Source of the DNA: Sphingomonas folli
GTDB taxonomy: Bacteria > Pseudomonadota > Alphaproteobacteria > Sphingomonadales > Sphingomonadaceae
Assembly: GCF_019429525.1 (NCBI RefSeq)
Contig: NZ_JAHXZL010000002.1
Span: 310,001 to 374,000, forward strand
Length of the DNA stretch: 64,000 nt
Reading direction: 5' to 3'
Numbering within the stretch: the stretch's first letter is position 1; every line of letters begins with the position of its first letter. Below are positions 36,353 to 45,519 of this stretch, piece after piece. A program made the position numbers and the translations under genes. The notes below the pieces were generated by a model. That model had not been told where the DNA came from and did not search any database. It saw only the letters and a program-made list of their open reading frames with translations.

Positions 36353-36562
36353 TCAGGCGATGATATCGGGGATGATCTGGTCCTCGAGCAGCGCGATCTC
36401 GTCGCGCAGCCGCAGCTTGCGCTTCTTCAGCCGCATCAGCTGGAGCTGATCGGCGGTGCCGCCCTCGTTCAGCGCCGCGATGGCGGCGTCGAGGTCGCGG
36501 TGCTCGACGCGCAGCGTGCTCAGCCGCGCCGCGATCTCCGCCTCGTCCGCGTCCGCCTGCAT
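36353..36562 (-). CDS. DUF465 (YdcH-like) small coiled-coil protein
   Basis: 69 aa. LRVEHRDLDAAIAAL then LQLMRLKKRKLRLRDEIALLED is the DUF465 signature, with a conserved KKxKLxLrDEI block. Likely a short coiled coil. Function unknown. It is divergent from a second DUF465 gene, about 196 bp away. Confidence 0.88.
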   Translation of the reverse strand: MQADADEAEIAARLSTLRVEHRDLDAAIAALNEGGTADQLQLMRLKKRKLRLRDEIALLEDQIIPDIIA

Positions 36563-36758
36563 CTGTTGCCACCCCTCTTCTCGTGCGCCACCGTCCCTAG
36601 CAGCGCCCCCCGCCCCCGCCCTAGCGATATCCGCGCGTGCCGCACGAGTCGTCGCATCACCGCCGCGGGCGGTCGATCGTCATCAAATGACACGCGACTC
36701 CCGCGGCGATTCGTGGTTCTATCGCGAGTCCCGTTCAACCAAGATGGAGGCTACTGCC

Positions 36759-36917
36759 ATGCAGACCGCTCACCTCTCGGCCCTGGAAGCGAAGCACGCG
36801 ACGCTCGAGCAGCGCATCGCCAGCGAGTCGCAGCGACCGGCGCCGGACACGATCGTGATCGCGGACCTGAAGAAGCAGAAGCTCAGGCTGAAAGAGGAGA
36901 TCGACTCGCTGCACTGA
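36759..36917 (+). CDS. DUF465 small protein, second copy
   Basis: 52 aa from the ATG at 36759, chosen because GGAGG lies 8 bases upstream; an ATG at 36744 is in frame but has no such site. LEAKHATLEQRIASESQRPAPDTIVIADLKKQKLRLKEEIDSL shows the same KKxKLrLKEEI motif as its divergent neighbour but is shorter at both ends. A strong terminator follows, so it is monocistronic. Function unknown. Confidence 0.85.
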   Translation: MQTAHLSALEAKHATLEQRIASESQRPAPDTIVIADLKKQKLRLKEEIDSLH

Positions 36918-36952
36918 CGCGCGCGCGTCGCCGGCACGAGCCGAGACGAGGG

Positions 36953-36983
36953 GCCCGGCGGACACGTTCCGCCGGGCCTTTCT
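36953..36983 (+). terminator. intrinsic terminator after the second DUF465 gene
   Basis: GCCCGGCGGA and TCCGCCGGGC form a perfect 10-bp stem around CACGT, followed by CTTTCTC. This is the best rho-independent terminator in the window. It lies 35 bp after the DUF465 stop, facing the 152-aa protein gene. Confidence 0.85.
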
Positions 36984-36995
36984 CATGGCAACGCG

Positions 36996-37454
36996 CTAAT
37001 GCGGCGCGGCGCCCGCGCCGGGCGCGCAGCCGACCAGCCCGGCGAGCGGCACCACCACCGTGTCCTGCCCCACGCGATCGAGCCGCAGCGTCGCGCTCGG
37101 CACCGCCGCGCCGTTGTTGAGATTGGGGCGCGACTCGATCGTGAGCTGCACCGTCGCGGTCACCTCGCCGCCGCGATAGACCGATTCGGCGTTGAGGCCG
37201 AGCGAGACGGTGCCCGCCGCGCCCGCGCGCGCGAGGTCCCGCACCGTGCCGTCGAGCGCGATCCGCAGCGTCGCTGGGTCTCCGGTGACCATCGCGGCGA
37301 GCCCGCGCACCTGGCCGGTCGAGAAGAGATAAGCGGCGCAGCCGCGCGCGGGCAGTTCCTGGCGCGGCAGCGTGCCGAGCGGCAGGCCGTCGATCGAGTC
37401 GGGCGGGAGCGCGGGCGCGGCCTGGGCCAGCGCGAGCAGGAGGGCGAGCGTCAT
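36996..37454 (-). CDS. putative periplasmic protein of unknown function
   Basis: 152 aa. The N-terminal MTLALLLALAQAAPALPPD is a short signal peptide. The rest looks like beta-rich periplasmic protein (YRGGEVTATVQLTIESRPNLNN, SATLRLDRVGQDTVVVPLAGLVGC) with two cysteines. Its start overlaps the prepilin peptidase stop (ATGA), so the two are coupled. No domain recognised. Confidence 0.7.
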   Translation of the reverse strand: MTLALLLALAQAAPALPPDSIDGLPLGTLPRQELPARGCAAYLFSTGQVRGLAAMVTGDPATLRIALDGTVRDLARAGAAGTVSLGLNAESVYRGGEVTATVQLTIESRPNLNNGAAVPSATLRLDRVGQDTVVVPLAGLVGCAPGAGAAPH

Positions 37455-38203
37455 CGCGTCGAGCTTACCATGACCAGCCACGCCGGATAAGCCGCGATCG
37501 CCAGCAGCGTCCCGAGCGGCAGCGCGTCGTCGCGCGCCAGCCCGCGCCCGCGCAGGTGCTGGAAGGCGACCCAGCCGAGCCCGACCAGCCCCGCGACCAG
37601 CAGCACCGCGGGCAGCAGCCGCCAGCCGAGCCACAGGCCGATCGCGCCGAGCAGCTTGGGGTCGCCCCCGCCCAGCCCGTCGCGCCCGCGCCAGCGTCGA
37701 TAGCCCGCCGCGACCAGCCACAGCAGCGCGAAGCCGGCCGCGCCGCCGATCACCCGCTCGGCGAGCGCGGGTGGGCACCACCAGGCGCTTCCCGCGCCGC
37801 CCAGCGCGAGCGCGGCGACCAGCTCGTCGGGCAGCCAGAAGTCGCTCGCGTCGAGCAGCGCGAGCACCAGCAGCAGCCAGCCGAACACCGCCCCCGCCGC
37901 CGCCTCCCACCCGGGAGCGGCGAGCCCGGCGGCGACGCCGACCGCGGCGCAGCCCGCCTCGACGAGCAGGTGGCGCTGGTCGATCGCGGCGCCGCAGCCG
38001 CGACACCTGCCGCGCGCCACCGCGCCGCTGACGAGCGGCACCAGCTCGTGCGCGGCGAGCGTGCGGCCGCACGAGTCGCACGCCGAGCGGCCGGTCAGGA
38101 CCGAGCGCCCCGCCGGCCAGCGCACCGCGATCGTGGCGAGGAAGCTGCCGACGATCGCGCCGAGCACGCCGAGCAGCGCGGGCCAGACGAGCGGGTCAGC
38201 CAT
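37451..38203 (-). CDS. type IV prepilin peptidase (A24 family)
   Basis: 250 aa. The N-terminal methyltransferase-side zinc region has two pairs, CDSCGR and CRGCG. The two catalytic aspartates of the A24 peptidase lie in LDASDFWLPDEL and GGGDPKLLGAIG, where GxGD is the family hallmark. About seven membrane segments. It cleaves and N-methylates prepilin-like leader peptides (type II secretion or type IV pili); no pilin or secretion genes are in the window. Confidence 0.92.
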   Translation of the reverse strand: MADPLVWPALLGVLGAIVGSFLATIAVRWPAGRSVLTGRSACDSCGRTLAAHELVPLVSGAVARGRCRGCGAAIDQRHLLVEAGCAAVGVAAGLAAPGWEAAAGAVFGWLLLVLALLDASDFWLPDELVAALALGGAGSAWWCPPALAERVIGGAAGFALLWLVAAGYRRWRGRDGLGGGDPKLLGAIGLWLGWRLLPAVLLVAGLVGLGWVAFQHLRGRGLARDDALPLGTLLAIAAYPAWLVMVSSTR

Positions 38204-38490
38204 AAGCGGGGCGTCGCGACGTCGACCGACCGATGTTCGTCATCCCGGACGCCGGCGTCCCGTCGGGAAGGCGATAGCGACCCTTACCCAGCGCGCCCCA
38301 CCTCGGCCCCGTATTCCGCCGCGGCGACGGCGAGGGTGAGGCCGATGCGCGCGAAGCGAGGTTCGGTCTCGCCGTCCTGTCCCGCCCGCCCGCTGCCGTC
38401 CCGCTGGTCACGCGCGCGACCTAGCGGTTTGTAAAGCGCCGGGCGAGCGATTAGATGCGGCGCAACATATCGAACGAGAGGAACCCCGCC

Positions 38491-39678
38491 ATGGCCACCG
38501 ATCCCGTCGTCATCCTGTCCTACGCGCGCACGCCGATGGGCTCGATGCAGGGCAGCCTGGCGGCGCTGAGCGCGAGCGAGCTCGGCGCGGCGGCGGTGAA
38601 GGCCGCGGTCGAGCGCGGCGGGGTGGACGCCGCGGCGGTGGAGCGGATCTACATGGGCAACGTGCTCTCCGCCGGTGTCGGCCAGGCGCCCGCGCGCCAG
38701 GCCGCGATCCGCGCCGGGCTGGGCGAGCATGTCGAGGCCACCACGCTCAACAAGGTGTGCGGCTCGGGCATGCAGGCGGCGATCCTCGGCAGCGACGCGC
38801 TCGCCGCCGGGTCGGTCGACCTCGTCGTCGCGGGCGGGATGGAGAGCATGACCAACGCGCCCTATCTCTCCAAGGCGCATCGCGGCGGCGCGCGGATCGG
38901 GCACGACCGGCTGTTCGACCATATGTTCCTCGACGGGCTCGAGGACGCCTATGAGCCGGGCAAGGCGATGGGCATCTTCGCCGAGGACACCGCGCAGGAA
39001 TATCAGTTCACGCGCCAGGCGCAGGACGATTTCGCGATCGCCTCGCTCCGGCGCGCGCAGGCGGCGCAGCAGAGCGGCGCGTTCGACCGCGAGATCGTCA
39101 GCGTCGACGTGGTCGGGCGCAAGGGCACCACCACCGTCAGCGTCGACGAGCAGCCGAGCAAGGGGGACGTCGCCAAGATCCCGACGCTCAAGGCCGCCTT
39201 CGCTAAGGAGGGCACGATCACCGCGGCCAACGCCTCGTCGATCTCGGACGGCGCCGCCGCGCTGGTGCTCACCCGCCTGTCGGTCGCCGAGAAGCTGGGG
39301 ATCAAGCCGGTGGCGCAGATCGTCGCGCACGCCGGCCACGCGCATCGTCCCGCGCGCTTCACCACCGCGCCGGTGCCGGCGATGCGGAAGGTGCTGGAGA
39401 AGGCGGGCTGGAGCAAGGACGAGGTCGACCTGTGGGAGGTCAACGAGGCCTTCGCCTGCGTCGCGATGGTGGCGATGCAGGAGCTCGCGCTCGATCACGA
39501 GGTGGTGAACGTCAACGGCGGCGCCTGTGCGCTGGGTCACCCGATCGGCGCCTCGGGCGCGCGCATCCTGACGACGCTGCTCGCGGCTTTGGAGAATCGC
39601 GGCGCGCGCCGCGGCGTGGGCTCGCTGTGCATCGGTGGCGGCGAGGCCGTGGCGATGGCGGTCGAGCTGATGAACTGA
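38491..39678 (+). CDS. acetyl-CoA acetyltransferase (thiolase)
   Basis: 395 aa from the ATG at 38491 (GAGAGGAA upstream). Active-site Cys in LNKVCGSGMQAAI (about residue 89), GGMESMTNAPYL, His in NVNGGACALGHPIGASGARI, second Cys in GSLCIGGGEAVAM. This fits biosynthetic or degradative thiolase II. The usual PhaB partner is not adjacent. The closest metabolic relative in the window is the CoA-transferase pair at 53316-55632, whose acetoacetyl-CoA product this enzyme would cleave. Confidence 0.93.
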   Translation: MATDPVVILSYARTPMGSMQGSLAALSASELGAAAVKAAVERGGVDAAAVERIYMGNVLSAGVGQAPARQAAIRAGLGEHVEATTLNKVCGSGMQAAILGSDALAAGSVDLVVAGGMESMTNAPYLSKAHRGGARIGHDRLFDHMFLDGLEDAYEPGKAMGIFAEDTAQEYQFTRQAQDDFAIASLRRAQAAQQSGAFDREIVSVDVVGRKGTTTVSVDEQPSKGDVAKIPTLKAAFAKEGTITAANASSISDGAAALVLTRLSVAEKLGIKPVAQIVAHAGHAHRPARFTTAPVPAMRKVLEKAGWSKDEVDLWEVNEAFACVAMVAMQELALDHEVVNVNGGACALGHPIGASGARILTTLLAALENRGARRGVGSLCIGGGEAVAMAVELMN

Positions 39679-39715
39679 GGGGTTCGATCGAGCGGCGGCG
39701 CGCTTCTCTGACGTC

Positions 39716-39803
39716 CACCCCGGCGCAAGCCGGGGTCCAGGTGGGGGACGCTCGTGGACCTCACGTCGGCCTTCCCACCTGGGCCCCGGCGTTCGCCGGG
39801 GCG
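39716..39803. repeat. paired palindromic repeat, type 3 (CCCCGGC)
   Basis: CACCCCGGCGCAAGCCGGGG on the left and the inverted partner CCCCGGCGTTCGCCGGGG on the right, with flanking TCCAGGTGGG and CCCACCTGGG also complementary. A nearly intact inverted pair between two convergent genes. Confidence 0.85.
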
Positions 39804-39853
39804 GTTACCTTGCGGTGCTAGGCCGGTGTTCCCTGACCCATCGCCCCCTCACC

Positions 39854-40336
39854 TCACGCGCTGAGCACGTCGTACACCGTCACCTTGCGCCACAGCGGCT
39901 CGCAGGCGGCGACGAAGGCGCGGTGGATCGGATGGTCCTGATAGGCCTTCTGGTCCGCGACATCGTCGAAGAACATCAGCTCGGACACGTCCCAGCTCGA
40001 GTCGATCACGTCGCGCTGCTCGGTCGGCGCGGGCACGCCGATGTGGAGCCCGCGCAGCGCCGGGATCCCCGCGAGCGTGCGCAGGCCCGCGATCAGCTTG
40101 GCCCGGTCGTCCGCCGAGCCCGGGTTCTTGAGCCAGAAGAAGACGTGGTGGACGACCTTGGCGGGGATCGCGGGCGCCGCCGCCTCGGCCTCGCCCGCCC
40201 CGCCGGTGACGGCCGCCGCGCCGGCGCCGCCCAGCGCCATCATCATCATCAGGTCCCGCCGGCTGCTCTCCACGCGTTCGCTCCCGTAAGTGTCTAGGAT
40301 GGCGCTCTTGTCCGTAGGCGGAGGGGGCTGAGTCAA
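39854..40336 (-). CDS. Dabb-domain (stress-responsive A/B barrel) protein, exported
   Basis: 160 aa. The Dabb core is VVHHVFFWLKNPGSADDRAKLIAGLRTLAGIPALRGLHIG and SWDVSELMFFDDVADQKAYQDHPIHRAFV. The N-terminus has an SRRDLMM twin-arginine-like motif followed by an alanine/glycine hydrophobic stretch, so the protein is probably exported by Tat. The ATG at 40336 gives a 26-residue n-region. A downstream GTG (ERVESSRR) is an alternative start. Function of Dabb proteins is diverse; the ligand is unknown. Confidence 0.78.
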   Translation of the reverse strand: MTQPPPPTDKSAILDTYGSERVESSRRDLMMMMALGGAGAAAVTGGAGEAEAAAPAIPAKVVHHVFFWLKNPGSADDRAKLIAGLRTLAGIPALRGLHIGVPAPTEQRDVIDSSWDVSELMFFDDVADQKAYQDHPIHRAFVAACEPLWRKVTVYDVLSA

Positions 40337-40376
40337 GGCTTAAGGGGTTGAGGATCGAGCGACGTCGACCCTCACC

Positions 40377-40468
40377 GTTCCCCGGCGGAGGCCGGGGCCC
40401 AGGTGGGAAGGCCGGGGCAGGACTCACGAGCGTCTCCCGACTGGACGCCGGCGTGCGCCGGGGTGGAA
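40377..40468. repeat. paired palindromic repeat, type 3 (CCCCGGC)
   Basis: CCCCGGCGGAGGCCGGGG and the inverted partner GCCGGCGTGCGCCGGGGT, with flanking GTTCC/GGAA and CCCAGGTGGGA/TCCCGACTGG. It lies between the Dabb gene and the prolyl oligopeptidase gene. Confidence 0.8.
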
Positions 40469-40520
40469 GCCTCGCGGCCACGGTCACGGTCTTCGTCAGC
40501 GAAGCAACTTCCGCCTCGTC

Positions 40521-42605
40521 CTATTTCCCCATCAGCGCGCGCCGCAGGAAGGCGTCGAGCAGCGCGGCGCGGTTGGCGTCCTCGGCGTGATCGGCGCCGA
40601 CGGCGTGGCCGCCCTCGAGATATTCGTGGAAATAGACCGGGTTGCCCTTGGCCTTCAGCAGCGCCGCGAGCTTGCGCGCGTGGCCGGGATGGACGCGATC
40701 GTCCTTCGTCGAGAGATAGAAGAAGGCGGGCGGGTAGCGCACGCCGTCGCGCACGTTCTGATAGGGCGAGTAGCGGCGGATGAAGGCCCAGTCGGCGGGC
40801 TTGTCGGGGTCGCCGAACTCGTCGACCCACGAGGCGCCGGCGGACAGGTGCGAGTAGCGACGCATGTCCTCCAGCGGCGAGCCAGCGATGATCGCGCCGT
40901 ACAGGTCGGGCCGCTGCGTCAGCGCCACGCCCACCAGCAGCCCGCCGTTGGAGCGCCCCGACACGGCGATCTTCTTCTTGGCCGACACGCCGGTGCGCAC
41001 CAGGCCCTCGGCGACCGCGTGGAGATCGTCGTAGACGTTCTGCCGCTTCTCGCGCAGCCCGGCCTGGTGCCAGCGCGGGCCGTACTCGCCCCCGCCGCGC
41101 AGGTTGGCGAGCACATAGGCGCCGCCCTGCTCGACCCAGAACAGCGCCAGCGGCCCGGCGCGATAGGGCTGGCCGGTGAGATAGGTCGGCGTCTGCGCCA
41201 GCTTGAACCCGCCGTAGGCGTGGATCAACGCGGGCGCGGGCGCCGCGGCGCCCTTCTTGGTGACGAGGAAATAGGGCACGCGCGTGCCGTCGCGGGAGGT
41301 GGCGAAGCGCTGCGTCACCGCGAACCGACTGGCGTCGAACCGCGCCGGCAGCGACTGGACGACGCGCGGCGCACCCCGCTCGCCCGCGACGTAGAGCGTC
41401 GGCGGCGTCAGCATGCCCTCGACCGAGACGAAGGTCTCGTCGCTGGCACCGACCTGGGTCGACAGATGCACCGTGCTGTTCCCCGGCAGCGACACCGCGC
41501 GCGGCGCCCACGTGCCGTCCACGCCGCGGCGCAGCGCGAGCAGCTTGCCCGAGACGTCGTCGAGCAATTTGACCCAGAGCACGCGGTCGCTCGCGCCCGC
41601 CTCCTCGATCGCCTGATGCTCGGTCGGCGCCAGCACCAGCTCGGGCGTGGCGCGGCGGCCCGCGGCGATGTCGGCGAGCGACCAGGCGACCAGCGCACCA
41701 GCGGGGAAGCCCAGCGCGGGCTGGCTCAGCCGCGCGACGACGCGGCCGTCGATCACGTCCATGACGTCGGCGTTCCTGGGCAGGCCGAGCGGGACGAAGC
41801 GCCCGTCGTCGGTGCCGAGCAGCATCGCGCGATCGAAGAAGCTGCGCCCGACGCTGATCATCGGCCAGCGCCGCGTCGCGTCGACGAAGGCGAGCGGGGT
41901 CACCTCCACCGCGGTGACCGGCGACTCATGGACCTGCCGCGCCGCGGCGAGCGGGGTACCGCGCTTCCACCTCTTGACGATGCGCGGGTAGCCCGACTCG
42001 GTCAGCGAGCCCGCGCCCCAGTCGGTCGCCACCAGCAGCGTGTCCCGGTCGACCCAGGCGGCGTCGTTCTTGGCCTCGGGCACGACGAAGCCGCCCTCCA
42101 CGAAGCGACCCGTGCCGGTGTCGAACTCACGCACCACCTGCGCGTCGGTGCCGCCGTTGCTCAGCTTGACGAGGCAGCGCGTATAGGCCGGCTCGAGGCA
42201 GGAGGCGCCGTGCCACACCCAGCTCTTGCCCTCCGCCTTGCCGAGCGCGTCGACGTCGATCAGCGTGCGCCACTGTGGCTTGCCCGCGCGATAGTCGGCG
42301 AGCGGCGAGACCCGCCACAGCCCGCGCGGGTTGCGGGCGTCGCGCCACAGGTTGGTGACCTGCTGGCCGAGCACCGCGTCGGGATCCGCGATCTGCGCCT
42401 CGTCGTCGAGGATCTCGCGCGCGCGGGCGCGGTCCTGCTGGAAGCGCGGGTCCCTGGTGAGCGCGGCCTCGGTCTCGGCGTTCCACGCCTTCACCTGGTC
42501 GAGCGCACGCGCGCCCTCGATGTCCTCGAGCCAGGCATAGGGATCGGCGGCGGGCGCGGCGGCGGCGATCAGCGGCAGGAGCGCGAGCGGGAGGAAGGTC
42601 TTCAT
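40521..42605 (-). CDS. prolyl oligopeptidase family serine peptidase, secreted
   Basis: 694 aa from the ATG at 42605. A signal peptide (MKTFLPLALLPLIAAAAPA) leads directly to DPYAWLEDIEGARAL, the N-terminal motif of S9A peptidases. A beta-propeller of about 350 residues follows, then the hydrolase domain with nucleophile GRSNGGLLVG, Asp in STKDDRVHPGHA, and His in LEGGHAVGADH. YANLRGGGEYG-type signature is present as LANLRGGGEYGP. It cleaves after proline in short peptides in the periplasm or outside. No operon partner. Confidence 0.93.
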   Translation of the reverse strand: MKTFLPLALLPLIAAAAPAADPYAWLEDIEGARALDQVKAWNAETEAALTRDPRFQQDRARAREILDDEAQIADPDAVLGQQVTNLWRDARNPRGLWRVSPLADYRAGKPQWRTLIDVDALGKAEGKSWVWHGASCLEPAYTRCLVKLSNGGTDAQVVREFDTGTGRFVEGGFVVPEAKNDAAWVDRDTLLVATDWGAGSLTESGYPRIVKRWKRGTPLAAARQVHESPVTAVEVTPLAFVDATRRWPMISVGRSFFDRAMLLGTDDGRFVPLGLPRNADVMDVIDGRVVARLSQPALGFPAGALVAWSLADIAAGRRATPELVLAPTEHQAIEEAGASDRVLWVKLLDDVSGKLLALRRGVDGTWAPRAVSLPGNSTVHLSTQVGASDETFVSVEGMLTPPTLYVAGERGAPRVVQSLPARFDASRFAVTQRFATSRDGTRVPYFLVTKKGAAAPAPALIHAYGGFKLAQTPTYLTGQPYRAGPLALFWVEQGGAYVLANLRGGGEYGPRWHQAGLREKRQNVYDDLHAVAEGLVRTGVSAKKKIAVSGRSNGGLLVGVALTQRPDLYGAIIAGSPLEDMRRYSHLSAGASWVDEFGDPDKPADWAFIRRYSPYQNVRDGVRYPPAFFYLSTKDDRVHPGHARKLAALLKAKGNPVYFHEYLEGGHAVGADHAEDANRAALLDAFLRRALMGK

Positions 42606-42702
42606 CGCCGCCCTGCGTAACGGCGGCGGCGGCGGAGGGGAAGCGGGCGGGTGACGGGGGATGGTGGCGCGACGGTGGGAGTGAGCCACTCCCGCGCACC
42701 CG

Positions 42703-42798
42703 CGTCATCCCGGACTTGTTCCGGGATCCACCGTCCCGCGCGCCCAGCGGCCGGCGAGAACGTGGACGGGTGGATCCCGGAACAAGTCCGGGATGACG
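42703..42798. repeat. paired palindromic repeat, type 2 (CCCGGA)
   Basis: CGTCATCCCGGACTTGTTCC and the inverted GGAACAAGTCCGGGATGACG flank about 56 bp, each arm also holding an internal CCCGGA/TCCGGG stem. The most intact repeat of its type here. Located between the prolyl oligopeptidase and nadA genes. Confidence 0.88.
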
Positions 42799-42840
42799 GA
42801 AAGAGAGCAGAAGAACGAGAGAGGGCGCGGCGCGACCCTC

Positions 42841-43839
42841 TCAGTCCCCCGTCACCCTCACCTTGCCGAGGTCGCCCTGCCCCACCGTCGCGCCGGCCAT
42901 GCTCATCATCGCGTCGAGGCTCTTCTTCGCCTGGAGCCGCAGCCCCTCCTCGATCTCGATCCGCGGGGTGAGGTCGCGCAGCGCGAGGTACAGCTTCTCC
43001 ATCGTGTTGAGCGCCATGTACGGGCAGATGTTGCAGTTGCAGTTGCCGTCCGCGCCGGGCGCGCCGATGAAGCGCTTGTTCGGCAGCGCCTTCTCCATCT
43101 GGTGGATGATGTGCGGCTCGGTGGCGACGATCAGCGTGTCGCCCGGCATCGCCATCGCGTACTCGAGGATGCCGCGGGTCGAGCCGACATAATCGGCGTG
43201 GTCGAGGATCACCGCGGGGCATTCCGGATGCGCCACCACCGGCGCGCCGGGGTGCTGGGCCTTGAGCTTGAGCAGCTCGGTCTCGCTGAACGCCTCGTGG
43301 ACGATGCACACGCCCGGCCACAGGATCAGGTCGCGCCCGGTCTTGCGCGCGAGATAGCCGCCGAGGTTGCGGTCGGGGCCGAAGATGATCTTCTGCTCGG
43401 GCGGGATCTTGGCGAGGATCGTCTCGGCCGAGGAGGAGGTGACGATCACATCGCTCAGCGCCTTCACCGCGGTCGAGCAGTTGATGTAGGTCAGCGCGAT
43501 CGCGTCGGGGTGCCGCGCGCGGAAGGCGGCGAACTGGTCGGGCGGGCAGCTGTCCTCGAGCGAGCAGCCAGCGTCCATGTCGGGCAGCACCACGGTCTTC
43601 TGCGGCGACAGGATCTTGGCGGTCTCCGCCATGAAGCGCACGCCGCAGAAGGCGATCACGTCGGCGTCGGTCGCCTGCGCCTTGCGGCTGAGGTCGAGGC
43701 TGTCGCCGACGAAATCGGCCAGGTCCTGGATCTCGGGCTTCTGGTAGTAATGCGCGAGGATCACGGCGTTGCGCTCCGTGCGGAGGCGGTCGATCTCGGC
43801 GCGCAGGTCGAGCCCGGCGAGGCTGGTCGGCTGGTCCAT
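42841..43839 (-). CDS. nadA: quinolinate synthase
   Basis: 332 aa from the ATG at 43839; a TTG further upstream would add 12 residues with no better signal. Condenses iminoaspartate with dihydroxyacetone phosphate to quinolinate for NAD. ILAHYYQKPEIQDLADFVGDSL is the N-terminal signature, CGVRFMAETAKILSPQKTVVLPD the second. Cluster cysteines are expected at C121 (INCSTAV), C207 (HPECP) and one of the cysteines in CNCNICPYM. No nadB or nadC is adjacent, and DUF4230 lies 37 bp upstream. Confidence 0.95.
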   Translation of the reverse strand: MDQPTSLAGLDLRAEIDRLRTERNAVILAHYYQKPEIQDLADFVGDSLDLSRKAQATDADVIAFCGVRFMAETAKILSPQKTVVLPDMDAGCSLEDSCPPDQFAAFRARHPDAIALTYINCSTAVKALSDVIVTSSSAETILAKIPPEQKIIFGPDRNLGGYLARKTGRDLILWPGVCIVHEAFSETELLKLKAQHPGAPVVAHPECPAVILDHADYVGSTRGILEYAMAMPGDTLIVATEPHIIHQMEKALPNKRFIGAPGADGNCNCNICPYMALNTMEKLYLALRDLTPRIEIEEGLRLQAKKSLDAMMSMAGATVGQGDLGKVRVTGD

Positions 43840-43876
43840 GCACGCGCAGATGGCCCGGCCGCGCCGCCGGATCAAG

Positions 43877-44584
43877 TCAGCTGCCGTTGCCGAGCACTTC
43901 CTCGAGCGAGCGGGTGAGGTCCCAGCGCTCGCTGCTGCCGGTCCGCGGCTCGCCGGCGAAACGCACCGTGACGGTCACCGGCAGGCCCGCGGCGTCGAGG
44001 CTGCCCGCGAACAGCCGCTCCAGCGCGGCGCGGCCGTTGTCGCGCGCCTGGCGCATGTTCTCGGGCTCGCGCGCCTTGGCGGCGACCACCGTGGTCGCCT
44101 TGGCGGAGACCATTTTCTGCAGCTCCGCCATCGCGCCGCGCGGCGGCAGGAAGCCGGTGGTGGTGTCGAGCGTGACGCGGCTCTCGTCGACGTTGGGGTT
44201 GCCCACGACGACGTCGGGCACCTCGACCAGCAGCGAGCGCCGCCGCGCGTCGTAGCGGAAGTCGCGCGGCCCGAGCGCGCCGAGGTCGACGAAATAGTCG
44301 ACGTCATAGGGCGCCTTGATCAGCCGGACGTAGCGCAGCCAGCCGAACATCCGGGTGGTGGCCGCGGTCGACTGCACCGTCCCCGCGAGATGGCTGACGC
44401 GTAGCTCGCTGCTGCCGTACAGCCGCCCGGCGACGACTCGCGCCACCGCGACGCCATCGTCGTCGGTCGTCACCGCGTAGCGCTCGGTGTAATAGCGATA
44501 GCCGACGAAGGTCGCGACCAGGATCGCGGTGGCGATCGCCAGCGACACCAGCAGCTTGCCCAGCCCGGTCAGATGATCCGCCAC
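43877..44584 (-). CDS. DUF4230 domain membrane-anchored protein
   Basis: 235 aa. One N-terminal membrane segment (LLVSLAIATAILVATFVGYRYY), then a soluble domain with VSHLAGTVQSTAATTRMFGWLR, YDVDYFVDLGALGPRDFRYD and a conserved C-terminal EEVL. This is the DUF4230 pattern, function unknown. Its start lies inside the end of the upstream metallo-hydrolase gene (16-bp overlap). Confidence 0.82.
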   Translation of the reverse strand: MADHLTGLGKLLVSLAIATAILVATFVGYRYYTERYAVTTDDDGVAVARVVAGRLYGSSELRVSHLAGTVQSTAATTRMFGWLRYVRLIKAPYDVDYFVDLGALGPRDFRYDARRRSLLVEVPDVVVGNPNVDESRVTLDTTTGFLPPRGAMAELQKMVSAKATTVVAAKAREPENMRQARDNGRAALERLFAGSLDAAGLPVTVTVRFAGEPRTGSSERWDLTRSLEEVLGNGS

Positions 44585-45429
44585 GCGTCCTCCTCCCGCG
44601 TCGCCGCGCCGCGCCGCTCCAGATCGATCAGATGCGCCAGCACCGAGCGCGCCGCCGCCCCCGCCAGCCGCGGGTCGAGCCCGACGTACATGCGCTCGAC
44701 CAGCGCGGCGACGGTGCGCGGCGCGGCGGCGAGCAGCCGGAGGATCTGCCCCTCGCGCTGTCGGCGATGCCCGAGCATGCCGCGCACCAGCCGGTGCGGC
44801 CGCTCCACCGCCTCGCCGTGGCCGGGATAATAGACGCGGTCGTCGCGCCCGAGCAGCATCTCCAGGCTCGCCAGATACTCGCCCATGTCCCCGTCGGGCG
44901 GCGAGATCACGCTGGTGGCCCAGCCCATCACATGGTCGCCCGAGAACAGCGCTCCGCTCTCCCCCAGCGCGTAGGCGAGATGCTGGCTGGTGTGGCCCGG
45001 CGTCGCGAGCGCGGTGAGCGTCCAGCCGTCGCCGTCGACGCGCTCGCCGTCGGCGAGGACGCGGTCGGGGGCATAGTCGCGATCGAAGGCGGCGTCGCTC
45101 GAGCCGGGGTCGTCCTCGCCGCGCACCGTGGCGGCGCCGCCGACGATCGGCGCGCCGGTGGCGCGGGCGAGCGCGCGCGCGGCGGGGGAATGGTCGCGGT
45201 GATGGTGGGTGATCAGGATCGCGCGCACCGGGCGCCCAGCGATCGCGACGCCCAGCGCGGCGAGATGCGCGGCGTCGTCGGGGCCGGGATCGATCACCGC
45301 GACATCGTCACGCCCGACGATATGGGTCTGCGTACCCGTATATGTGTAGGCCGAGGCGTTGGGGGCGAGCACGCGGGTGACGAGCGGCTCGAGCGGCACG
45401 GCCAGGCCGGTAGGAGGAGGCTTCGCCAT
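44569..45429 (-). CDS. MBL-fold metallo-hydrolase (LACTB2-like)
   Basis: 286 aa. The zinc site HHHRDH lies at about residues 74-79, preceded by ILIT; the later ligands are TPGHTSQH and SGDHVMGWATSVISPPDGD, and YYPGHGE. A winged-helix-like C-terminus (RQREGQILRLLAAAPRTVAALVERMY) is the arrangement of LACTB2/GloB-like proteins. LACTB2 itself is an endoribonuclease, but bacterial homologues are mostly uncharacterised. Confidence 0.87.
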   Translation of the reverse strand: MAKPPPTGLAVPLEPLVTRVLAPNASAYTYTGTQTHIVGRDDVAVIDPGPDDAAHLAALGVAIAGRPVRAILITHHHRDHSPAARALARATGAPIVGGAATVRGEDDPGSSDAAFDRDYAPDRVLADGERVDGDGWTLTALATPGHTSQHLAYALGESGALFSGDHVMGWATSVISPPDGDMGEYLASLEMLLGRDDRVYYPGHGEAVERPHRLVRGMLGHRRQREGQILRLLAAAPRTVAALVERMYVGLDPRLAGAAARSVLAHLIDLERRGAATREEDAWRII

Positions 45430-45519
45430 CGCGCCACCAGATGGCGGCTGCGCGACGGCGAAGCAAGCGGGGGCGAAGCAAGCGGGGCGAAGCGGGCGGC
45501 GACGAAGCGGGTGGGCGGC

